Shown in pieces: positions 18,464-25,817 of a stretch of DNA of 64,000 bases. Where the stretch lies: contig CAMCBZ010000004.1 of the NCBI GenBank assembly GCA_945873145.1, forward strand, positions 44,799-108,798. Direction: 5' to 3'. Made by a program: the position numbers and the translations under genes. The stretch comes from an uncultured Prevotella sp. Its GTDB lineage: Bacteria; Bacteroidota; Bacteroidia; Bacteroidales; Bacteroidaceae. The notes under the pieces were generated by a model, which was given only the letters and a program-made list of their open reading frames with translations, was not told the DNA's origin and searched no databases. Numbering within the stretch: position 1 is the stretch's first letter; the number at the start of each line of letters is the position of its first letter.

Positions 18464-20061
18464 GGCTTTTCGTTGTGATGCGTATCGAACCAATACCAAT
18501 AGGTACCGGCAAAGGCTGCGCTGCCGCGCTGCTGGTTATAGGCTTGGAAGCGTTGCAGCTCGTCGGGCAACGTGATATAGCGCCGCCACTCGTCGGGGTT
18601 GGCATTCGTTCCCGCAAGCCAGATCATCAAAGCCTGCTGATAGAGGCGGCACGTCGTCCGGGGCGCGTGAGCCTGAACGACAAACATGTCGTAGTCGCGC
18701 TTGAACGTACTGATTTGCTTCAACAGCAAGTCGCTGCAAAGCAGATAGTCGAGCGCTACCAGGTTTCTGGGGTTGCTTCGAAGCAGTTCGGTCATGATCA
18801 CGTAAGCGTTGTCGCTCTTGCGCAGCGTGTCGCAACAATTGGTCATCTTGGCTTTTTCACGATAGAAGTCACCGTTGGCGCGCGCCTGCGCAGCCCAACG
18901 ACGATAGGCCACGGTGTGGTCGAGCAGTCCCAGAAACTTGTCGGCAGCCGCACGATTGCCCGTCACCAGGTTGATCTCGGCCAAGCGCCGGACCATCCTC
19001 GCGTTGCGGTTGTCGGGCGAGAAGGCGAGAGCCTGCATGGCAGCGCGCTCGGCAAAGGTCATGTCGCCCAAAGCCCAATAGAGGTCATTCATGCGGTTGA
19101 TGATGAGCAACGGCGTCGCGGCTCCTATCTGCTCAAAGGTTCCCAGATAGTTATGTGGGAAACGCAGCAACGCATCGGGCAACTCGCCCTGCTGGGCCTT
19201 GACGAGATTGTAGAAGAAGAGCTGGGCCTCAGTAGGATTTTTCTCACGCTCCACCATGTCGGTGACACGTCGCCAGTTGCCGAAATAGTATTCGTCGTCG
19301 GTAGCCCAGTCCTTTTCCAATGTCCATTCGGGCGCGGCCAGCTTGCCCAGTCCGGGCGCGGCGAGGATGTCACCGACGTTCATCATGTAACAGGACTTCG
19401 TCAGCGGCAGCAGCGACAGCGGTAAGGCCGTGGCCACAACAGACAACCCAAGCGGTTGCTGACGTCGATGGGCGACACTATATATAATAAGGAGTAGCAG
19501 AAAGAGGAAACCACCGTTGCCAAACATCCAAAAAGCGAGAGCAGACGCACACAGCAGCAAAATGCCCATGAGCGCCCGTCCGGCTCGGGTAGAAGGCAGC
19601 CGGGGCAGCAGCAACATCGCCAGCCAAGCCAGCGCACAACCGCCGTCGACAGCGATGACAGAGGCCAGACGATAGCTGTGCCGCAAGGAGAAGAGAGCGA
19701 AGAGCGTCATCAGCACGATGGCGATGGCAAAGGCTCCGTGTCGCAGTCCTATCCGTTGCAGACTGCGCCGCGTGAGGTCGCCCAGGACGAGCAATGACGC
19801 CGTGAGGATAGCCGCTCCGGCATAGCGATAGTAATAAAACTGTGTCAGGAAATCTCCTGCGAGACTGGCCAGCCATGCGGGACGGCGGAGATAGTCGGCG
19901 CAATAAGTCCACGTGAGCAGAAACAACTGGTTTTGCTCTTGATAGAAGAAGTGGTAGGCGTAAGTTGTCTGAAAGAAGACATAGCAGGCAATGGCCCAAA
20001 GAAAAACGCAGAGGTAAGGTAAGAGGTGCTTAATCGAAAGGTGAGGCAAGGCGAGATTCAT
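18460..20061 (-). CDS. DUF6057-like polytopic membrane protein (paralogue)
   Basis: A 533-residue paralogue of the protein at 13207-15093, shorter by ~95 residues. Hydrophobic helices occupy about 1-225, with YQEQNQLFLLT and FLTQFYYYRYAGA as shared landmarks. The soluble helical C-terminal half (LGDMTFAERAAMQALAF, VTGNRAAADKFLGLLD) aligns with the same region of the paralogue. It overlaps both neighbours by ATGA (start at 20061, stop at 18460), so the operon is translationally coupled. Confidence 0.75.
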   Translation of the reverse strand: MNLALPHLSIKHLLPYLCVFLWAIACYVFFQTTYAYHFFYQEQNQLFLLTWTYCADYLRRPAWLASLAGDFLTQFYYYRYAGAAILTASLLVLGDLTRRSLQRIGLRHGAFAIAIVLMTLFALFSLRHSYRLASVIAVDGGCALAWLAMLLLPRLPSTRAGRALMGILLLCASALAFWMFGNGGFLFLLLLIIYSVAHRRQQPLGLSVVATALPLSLLPLTKSCYMMNVGDILAAPGLGKLAAPEWTLEKDWATDDEYYFGNWRRVTDMVEREKNPTEAQLFFYNLVKAQQGELPDALLRFPHNYLGTFEQIGAATPLLIINRMNDLYWALGDMTFAERAAMQALAFSPDNRNARMVRRLAEINLVTGNRAAADKFLGLLDHTVAYRRWAAQARANGDFYREKAKMTNCCDTLRKSDNAYVIMTELLRSNPRNLVALDYLLCSDLLLKQISTFKRDYDMFVVQAHAPRTTCRLYQQALMIWLAGTNANPDEWRRYITLPDELQRFQAYNQQRGSAAFAGTYWYWFDTHHNEKP

Positions 20062-20684
20062 GGTTGGTTGAGTAAATGATACCGGGCATTCTTGACGAGC
20101 GGCGTGCTGAGGTATCCGCGTACGGTATAGTATTCCGGTTGGCCGTTTTGGTTATGGGTGAGCATCAGATAGATGTCATCGGGCGCGCCGTTGTCATGTT
20201 TGATGATGGTGTCGACGACGAGCCCGACTTGTTGTGGTTTTTGTTTCTCCTCGGTCTGTCCGGTTTTCACGCTGAAGGCGACATTGAAGTATCCCCCACC
20301 CTCCCATGTGCTCTCCACGGTGATAGCGTCGGTAGAGAGCGTGGCAGCCTTTTGTTTACTCACCGGCCGCGTCACCAGCACAGGAGAAGCTGAGAACATT
20401 TGACGGGTGGTGACATCGTAATAGACCAGTGCACGATACACCGAGTCGGCCGTAGAAGCCCAGTTGAGTTTCACCGGCGTGGCGATTCTAACGGTGTCAC
20501 CGCCGTCTACGAGCAGATAGTCAATGGCTCCCTTGTCCGACGTGTGCATCATGCAGAAGTCGGCACGAAGATAGGAATAGCGGCTGTCGCCCGACTCATA
20601 GGAGTCGTTCTTGCATGATAGCAGGAGCAGAACTCCCGCTATCAGCATGAGGGCCGCTGTCAGTCTTGGGATTCTCATTGACAT
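20058..20684 (-). CDS. Lipoprotein, NigD-like C-terminal region
   Basis: A 208-residue lipoprotein (lipobox LLSC). The C-terminal half, with GYFNVAFSV, DDIYLMLTHNQNGQPEYY and GYLSTPLV, resembles NigD-like proteins of Bacteroides as I remember them; the N-terminal part is a beta-rich domain. It is not visibly homologous to the DUF4369 lipoprotein at the same position of the mirror operon. Its stop overlaps the DUF6057-like start; its start is 10 bp after the acyltransferase stop. Confidence 0.55.
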   Translation of the reverse strand: MSMRIPRLTAALMLIAGVLLLLSCKNDSYESGDSRYSYLRADFCMMHTSDKGAIDYLLVDGGDTVRIATPVKLNWASTADSVYRALVYYDVTTRQMFSASPVLVTRPVSKQKAATLSTDAITVESTWEGGGYFNVAFSVKTGQTEEKQKPQQVGLVVDTIIKHDNGAPDDIYLMLTHNQNGQPEYYTVRGYLSTPLVKNARYHLLNQP

Positions 20685-20694
20685 ACGGAGACTA

Positions 20695-21897
20695 TCAGAA
20701 CTTAAACGTGAGTTTGCTCATCAGCGACTTCAGGCGGCTGCTCTCGGCGTCGCGCGCGTTGTAGTAGTTCTTCACGGGGTTGGCATACTGGTTGAGCAGG
20801 CACTCGCGAAGGAACTTCTCATCCTTGTTCTCGATGTCGATCTTTGCCAACTGGCCGTTGATATACTGCTCAAAGATCGAGCGCTGCTTGGGCGAGTACA
20901 TGTCGTCGTGCTCCTTGTTGCCCTGGAGCATGTCGAGAGCGACATAGTTGCCGGGGTACAGACGGTAGTTGTAGTGGATCTGTGTGTCGATATACTTGGC
21001 GATGTTGTCGAAGAGCTGGTTTTTCGGCGTGCTGGCGTTTTGCTTGCGCAACCAGTCGTTGATGCAGGGTGCGCAGTGGTATTGAATATGTCCCTTGAAG
21101 CCTTTGATGCCCACGCTCATGCTCTCGATGTCGTCGCCCGGTGTCTTTTTCCAGAACGGGACGTCACGCTTGAGCTGGAACTCGCGTGCCTTGAGGTAGT
21201 CGCAGGGGTCGTACTCATACGAGATTGTCAGCGGCACGATATGCAGAGCGGTCAACCGGTCGATGATGCTGCCTTCGCCACCCATGACCATCATCTTCAG
21301 GATGGCAGGCTGTGTGTGGTCTGTTGAGTCCTTGGAACGGCCCTCACGCTGTGCAATCCACACGTTTTCGTTTTTCTCGCTGATGACGAAGTGCATATAT
21401 TCCGACATGCGTTTGCTGGCCTTGTACATCTCCACAGCATGCAGAGCACGCTCCACGGTAAACGACTTGTTGATGCGCACAAGGTCCTTCACCCATGGAA
21501 TGGTGAGCAGGTTGTCGCCGATGGCGATCTCGCACGTCGTGCTGAAGCCCACGTCGAGCAGCAGTTTGTCGAGCAGCGCAGAGTCGAGAACGATGTCGCG
21601 GTGGTTGCTCACAAAGGTGTAGCGGTGGTTGATGTTCACGCTTGAGGCGTCCATGCTGCAACCGAAACTGGCCTTGCGGATGAGGTCTTGCAGTACCGGA
21701 TAGCAGAAAGCCTTCTGAAACTCCAGGTTGGTCTTGCAGCTTTTCATCTTCTTGCCCACGTCTTCCAGCGACACGCCGGGGAAGGCTGTGGTGATGACTT
21801 GCTGAAACTGTGGGTCGGCCAACAGCCGGTCGTATACTGCGGGAAGCTCCTCCGGGTTGAAGGGGCGGATGGGATCAAATTCTGATGGAATGTTCAT
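20695..21897 (-). CDS. Glycerol-3-phosphate/lysophospholipid acyltransferase-like protein
   Basis: A 400-residue protein with acyltransferase blocks I (NHRDIVLD, about residues 98-105) and III (REGRSKD, about 185-191). It resembles large PlsB/PlsC-like acyltransferases of Bacteroidetes, probably cytoplasmic or membrane-peripheral. The substrate cannot be read from sequence. It is the first gene of the operon leading to the CxxCH propeller; whether it works with those genes or is simply co-transcribed is unknown. Confidence 0.75.
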   Translation of the reverse strand: MNIPSEFDPIRPFNPEELPAVYDRLLADPQFQQVITTAFPGVSLEDVGKKMKSCKTNLEFQKAFCYPVLQDLIRKASFGCSMDASSVNINHRYTFVSNHRDIVLDSALLDKLLLDVGFSTTCEIAIGDNLLTIPWVKDLVRINKSFTVERALHAVEMYKASKRMSEYMHFVISEKNENVWIAQREGRSKDSTDHTQPAILKMMVMGGEGSIIDRLTALHIVPLTISYEYDPCDYLKAREFQLKRDVPFWKKTPGDDIESMSVGIKGFKGHIQYHCAPCINDWLRKQNASTPKNQLFDNIAKYIDTQIHYNYRLYPGNYVALDMLQGNKEHDDMYSPKQRSIFEQYINGQLAKIDIENKDEKFLRECLLNQYANPVKNYYNARDAESSRLKSLMSKLTFKF

Positions 21898-21951
21898 ATT
21901 ACTTAATTTTTAGAGGTGTCTATGGTTACAGATTCTCATTGCTGATGCGTA

Positions 21952-22740
21952 TCAGTCTTTCATCTCGGCGATAATCAGCTCAATGCCCAACTCTTCGATG
22001 CGGTTTCTGTCCGCGGGACGGATGTTTGAGTCGGTGATGATCGTGTCGACAGTGTCCATATCGCAGATCTTGGCAAAGCCGCGACGGCCAAACTTCGTGG
22101 AGTCGGCCAGGACGATGACGTGCTGGGCAGCCTTGATCATCTTCTGATTGAGGTGGGCCTCACGCATGTCGGTCGTGGAAATGCCAAAGTCAAGGTCTAT
22201 GCCGTCCACGCCAATGAAGAGTTTGCTGAACGAGCAGTCCTCGAGAATCTTCTCACTGTATTGCCCTACGACCGAGAGACTGCTGTGACGCAGCATGCCG
22301 CCGAGCTGTATGATGTCGACATTCTCGTTTTTGGCCAGTGAGACAGAAGCCTGCAACGAAGCCGACACGATGGTGAGATGTTGGTTGGTGGTGATGCAGT
22401 TGGCAAACGCATGGATGGTTGTTCCCGAAGCGATGATGATGGAGTCGTTGTCTTTTATCAGCTTGGCTGCCTCCATACCGATGCGGTGCTTCTCCTCGGG
22501 ACAGTAATGCTCTTTCTCATTGACCGAGCGATTATTGGCAAAAGGATTGATGGCGATGGCCTTGCCATGGCTGCGATAGAGCTTACCTTCCTTTTCCAGT
22601 TCGGTGAGATCCTTGCGTATCGTGACCGACGAGACACCGAGTTTGTCGGCCAGATCAGACACGAGCACAACGTTCTGCTTGAAGAACTGATCCATGATAG
22701 CCTCATGCCGTTCTTCCTTGGTCATATTGCTTGTCACCAT
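21952..22740 (-). CDS. glpR: DeoR/GlpR-family transcriptional repressor
   Basis: A 262-residue DeoR-family regulator: N-terminal winged helix (LVSDLADKLGVSSVTIRKDL, about 25-44) and a C-terminal sugar-phosphate sensing domain (ASGTTIHAFANC, FIGVDGID, LADSTKFGRRGF). The nearest metabolic genes are glpF/glpK/glpCBA, so I infer it controls glycerol use with glycerol-3-phosphate as effector. ATG at 22740 is used; the Met at 22725 is an alternative start. Confidence 0.8.
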   Translation of the reverse strand: MVTSNMTKEERHEAIMDQFFKQNVVLVSDLADKLGVSSVTIRKDLTELEKEGKLYRSHGKAIAINPFANNRSVNEKEHYCPEEKHRIGMEAAKLIKDNDSIIIASGTTIHAFANCITTNQHLTIVSASLQASVSLAKNENVDIIQLGGMLRHSSLSVVGQYSEKILEDCSFSKLFIGVDGIDLDFGISTTDMREAHLNQKMIKAAQHVIVLADSTKFGRRGFAKICDMDTVDTIITDSNIRPADRNRIEELGIELIIAEMKD

Positions 22741-22750
22741 AACGTTACTT

Positions 22751-22830
22751 TCGACGATTGTTTTACAAATATACGACTTTTTCCTATTACATGTTTTGCT
22801 GTAAAGAGGTTTAACTATAAATTAACACAA
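22751..22830 (-). repeat. 80-bp direct repeat, copy A (glpR promoter region)
   Basis: Aligns without gaps to 23856-23935; I count 69 of 80 positions identical. On the minus strand it carries a TATATTTG -7 box (22766-22773) reading into glpR about 26 bases downstream, and a conserved AT-rich block GTTAATTTATAGTTAAAC upstream of it. Confidence 0.85.
22766..22773 (-). promoter_or_regulatory. -7 box of glpR
   Basis: TATATTTG on the minus strand matches TAnnTTTG, a short distance before the glpR start. It lies inside repeat copy A. Confidence 0.6.
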
Positions 22831-23030
22831 AACGACACGGAAGCAACTGCTTAGCAAAACGTTTCGCCCTAACTAAACGTAGACAAGCTAATGTCAGTTT
22901 CCCAATGAAGAAAAATGTCAGCGGCAATCACCTGCTCACACACCTTAATGTAGCAGATGACTGCACGGAAAAACAGGTCTTAAGATTTGCGGCTAAAAGT
23001 GCCTATACTCACGAGTTGAGGACTTTTAGT

Positions 23031-23204
23031 CTAAACACGCCCGGCCAGGACATCGCTTGCCAATACATGCTTAATATTGCCATTTGAATCTGAATACACC
23101 ACAGACTCGCCCCGTGAAGCCTTGTCACGAAGCATCTCCTGCTCGGCTAATGCCAAGCTCTCGTCTAACTTCTTGATAAATGCCTCAGCTTCCTGATTTG
23201 ACAT
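23031..23204 (-). CDS. 57-residue protein overlapping the zeta-like kinase, antitoxin candidate
   Basis: ATG at 23204, stop TAG at 23031-23033. It begins MSNQEAEAFIKKLDESLALA and ends DVLAGRV. It is charged and helical at the N-terminus. It overlaps the 3' end of the zeta-like kinase by 20 bases in another frame, so the two are translationally coupled. Small partners of this type accompany zeta-like kinases in Bacteroidetes as far as I recall. The antitoxin role is inferred from position only. Confidence 0.55.
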   Translation of the reverse strand: MSNQEAEAFIKKLDESLALAEQEMLRDKASRGESVVYSDSNGNIKHVLASDVLAGRV

Positions 23205-23771
23205 ATTCACTAATTATTTTAAATTTTGTACTATCATTTATCTTTGTTTCCATAGACTTCCCTCCAAAGGCTACCCTTTCTCGCTGATACTGACTATTGT
23301 CGTATATAGCCCATATATCAACTTCGCTCATAAACAACCTGAAAAGGTTATCTATACCTTTGGTATATCTACGTAAGATAACATCATACGGAATATCATG
23401 TCCTCCCTTACTTACTCTTTCTGCCACGCGATCAACTGCCAATTGCGGGGAATTCAACCAGAAATAAATTAAGTGAACCATATATCCCAATTTTGATGCT
23501 TTCCTAACAAGATTTACATAAGATCGTGTTGCCAATGTCGTTTCTATTGAAAAAGATTCACCTTTACTAAGAAGATATCTAATTCTTTCCAACATTAGCC
23601 GGCCAGCCTCAATAGCCACTCCTTCTGGATTGAATGGAGAAAGTCCTTTTGCTATTTCATCTGCATTAACAAACTCTTTTACCAAAAGACTCCGCTCTTT
23701 GGTAAAATGCTCATGGATGCCGTCGTCTTGCCAGCTCCATTACAGCCTGCTATGATATACAGATGCTTCAT
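23185..23771 (-). pseudogene. Zeta-toxin-like P-loop kinase, frameshifted
   Basis: Translation from ATG 23771 gives MKHLYIIAGCNGAGKTTASM with a perfect Walker A (GCNGAGKTT), then hits TAA after 30 codons. The rest of the protein continues in another frame from about 23685 (KEFVNADEIAKGLSPFNPEG, IETTLATRSYVNL, RVSKGGHDIP) to the stop at 23185. The shift lies around a TTTT run at about 23686-23689 (minus strand TCTTTTGG); one extra base restores one frame of ~195 residues. It could be a real lesion, a sequencing error or slippage. Zeta-like kinases phosphorylate UDP-sugars or other small molecules. Confidence 0.8.
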
Positions 23772-23855
23772 AATAAATAGTTTTATCCATTACTCCTTTA
23801 AAGGAGAACCTATTATTGCAAAAATAGTCATTATTTTCTAGACTGGCAAACTTTT

Positions 23856-23935
23856 TCGACGATTGTCTTACAAATATACGACTTTTTCCTTATCCTCATT
23901 TTACTGTAAATAGGTTTAACAATAAATTAACACAG
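23856..23935 (-). repeat. 80-bp direct repeat, copy B (zeta cassette promoter region)
   Basis: Gapless match to 22751-22830, 1,105 bp away in the same orientation. It contains its own minus-strand TATATTTG box (23871-23878) reading into the zeta-like kinase. The two copies bracket the whole kinase cassette. Confidence 0.85.
23871..23878 (-). promoter_or_regulatory. -7 box of the zeta-like cassette
   Basis: Minus-strand TATATTTG inside repeat copy B, about 100 bases before the kinase ATG at 23771. Confidence 0.5.
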
Positions 23936-23976
23936 CGTACAAAGAAGAAGGAAGGGTCTATACAAACAGTGAAACG

Positions 23977-24011
23977 AAAAAAGGGGACGCGGTCACGCTG
24001 ACCGGCCCCCA
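23977..24011 (-). terminator. Terminator of the glycerol operon
   Basis: On the minus strand, GGGGGCCGGTCA pairs with TGACCGCGTCCCC around GCG, followed by a run of T. It lies about 65 bp after the barrel-protein stop. Confidence 0.85.
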
Positions 24012-24077
24012 AATTAACTACAAAAGAAATTAAGCGAGATTATGAAATACAGTAGTTACGAGAATATTATTGTCCGC

Positions 24078-24839
24078 TTATAAGTCCAGCAAAGTGATGC
24101 CTACACGAAAGTAGCCCTTGTTGGCCTCTGGATTCCAAATGCCCTGTGCAGTGACCGGCATAGGATGCTTGCCTACCTTGAGCTTATAGGTGCAACCGAC
24201 ACGGACGTCGTTGATGCCGCTGCTCTTGCCGTAGAAATGGTCATTGGCGTTCTCATCATAGTTGTTCAGAGCAAATGCTCCGGCCACGCTACCGTCTACA
24301 CGGAACTGCTCATCCTCGTAGAACTTATACGAAGCCTGAACCCAAGAAGAGTAGATATTCTGCTTGTTGGCAGTACCACGATCACGACCGGCAACTATCG
24401 TAGACCAGTAAAGCGTCAACGGGAAACCTGCTTTCACAGCGAAATCATAGCTGACAGCAGCGTCAATGAAGTGACCGGTGGTGCGGCAATTGTAGTTTCC
24501 GATCTTATACCAGTCTGAGCCTTCGGGAGCAAGACCGTCTGAGAAGTTGTAGATATCCCATACAGCAAGGTTGAAACCACTGTTGTTATAGTTGACATAG
24601 TAGTCAAACTCCTTGTAGTCGCCATTGATCTGCATACCGCCCCACAATCCAATCTTGAAGTGGTTGTTGTTGTCCGACAGACTGAATTCGTTGTTGAATG
24701 TCAAGCCCTTGCTGACTTCCAGACCACGCCAGAGGTGTGTGGTCTCCAAGCCTGCGTTGTAATGCAACTTCTGAGCCTGCATACCCATTGGAACAAGTGC
24801 GAGTAACGAGAAGAACAATGATTTGAAAATCTTTTTCAT
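24078..24839 (-). CDS. Outer-membrane beta-barrel protein of the glycerol operon
   Basis: A 253-residue secreted protein (signal peptide to about residue 22, ending MGMQAQ) composed of alternating amphipathic strands with aromatic girdles (FDYYVNYNNSGFNLAVWDIY, YFRVGITLLDL at the end), as in small outer-membrane channels. It lies downstream of glpF on the same strand, so a role in passage of glycerol or glycerol-3-phosphate across the outer membrane is a reasonable inference. I do not recognise a named family. Confidence 0.7.
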   Translation of the reverse strand: MKKIFKSLFFSLLALVPMGMQAQKLHYNAGLETTHLWRGLEVSKGLTFNNEFSLSDNNNHFKIGLWGGMQINGDYKEFDYYVNYNNSGFNLAVWDIYNFSDGLAPEGSDWYKIGNYNCRTTGHFIDAAVSYDFAVKAGFPLTLYWSTIVAGRDRGTANKQNIYSSWVQASYKFYEDEQFRVDGSVAGAFALNNYDENANDHFYGKSSGINDVRVGCTYKLKVGKHPMPVTAQGIWNPEANKGYFRVGITLLDL

Positions 24840-24878
24840 GATGCTTAGGTTAAAAGTGGATGAAAAGGTGTTTGTACA

Positions 24879-24910
24879 GGCAGTGGAGCCAAATCATAGG
24901 TTCCACTGCC
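24879..24910 (-). promoter_or_regulatory. Stem-loop between glpF and the barrel gene
   Basis: GGCAGTGGA (24879-24887) pairs with TCCACTGCC (24902-24910). On the minus strand no T-run follows, so it may be an mRNA-processing or attenuation structure inside the operon rather than a terminator. Confidence 0.45.
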
Positions 24911-24933
24911 CTTTTAGTAATGATCAGTACAGA

Positions 24934-25689
24934 TTAGAGCGACATCAACCAAATGCCTGCCAAACCTGCTACTGCACCACCAGCGATAGGACCAAGAACA
25001 GGTACCCAAGAGTAAGCCCAGTCGGGATCTCTCTTGTCCTTAATCGGACAGATAGCGTAAGCAATACGCGGAGCAAGGTCACGGGCAGGGTTCATAGCGT
25101 ATCCTGTGGTGCCGCCTAATGACATACCCAGCGCTACGATGACGTAGGTGATAGGCACGGGACCCAATGCAGACAGGCCGAAGGTATGTGACTCGGGGCA
25201 ATAGCAGTTGCCCTTTGTGCCGAAAGCTACGATCAAGAAGACCAGCAATGCTGTGGCAATGAACTCAGAGAGGAAGTTCAGTGGATAGTTGCGGATAGCA
25301 GGAGCCGTACAGAACACACCCAGCTTGGTGTCTTTGTCGGATGTAGCATCGAAGTGATCTTTGTAGAACAACCATACGATGATACCACCAATCACGCCTC
25401 CGATCATCTGACCAGCCACATAGGCAGGAACAGACGCCCATGGGAACTTACCGGCAACAGCGAGTCCGACAGACACGGCAGGATTGAGATGAGCTCCCGT
25501 ATAAGGACCGGCGATCAACACACCCATGCACACTGCAAGACCCCAGCCAATGGTGATCACGATCCAGCCTGCGCCTTGAGCCTTACTCTTGTTTAAACTT
25601 ACGGCACAGCAAACGCCGTCTCCGAAAATTACCAGTACCATCGTACCGATCAGCTCCATAAGGAACTGTGTTGTCATTGAATAATCCAT
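24934..25689 (-). CDS. glpF: Glycerol facilitator (aquaglyceroporin)
   Basis: A 251-residue MIP-family channel with both half-helix motifs: NPA at 69-71 (GAHLNPAVSVG) and NPAR at 200-203 (GYAMNPARDL). The Asp after the second motif (NPARD) is typical of glycerol-conducting members rather than water-only aquaporins. Six membrane segments are apparent. It follows glpK in the same direction, 128 bp after the glpK stop. Confidence 0.93.
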   Translation of the reverse strand: MDYSMTTQFLMELIGTMVLVIFGDGVCCAVSLNKSKAQGAGWIVITIGWGLAVCMGVLIAGPYTGAHLNPAVSVGLAVAGKFPWASVPAYVAGQMIGGVIGGIIVWLFYKDHFDATSDKDTKLGVFCTAPAIRNYPLNFLSEFIATALLVFLIVAFGTKGNCYCPESHTFGLSALGPVPITYVIVALGMSLGGTTGYAMNPARDLAPRIAYAICPIKDKRDPDWAYSWVPVLGPIAGGAVAGLAGIWLMSL

Positions 25690-25817
25690 AAATAAGTTTT
25701 TAGTTGGTTTTGTTCGTTAAGATTGTTAGTTGCTTTCCGCATCAAGTGAAGGGGAGAATACGATGCCCATGCCAGGTAATGCCCTTTCCCCTCACTCAAT
25801 GGATGTCAAGTGACCAA

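Noticed and set aside
22905..23087. 60-codon + strand frame beside glpR
   Set aside because: It is largely antisense to the 57-codon kinase partner, and the minus-strand reading fits the cassette better.
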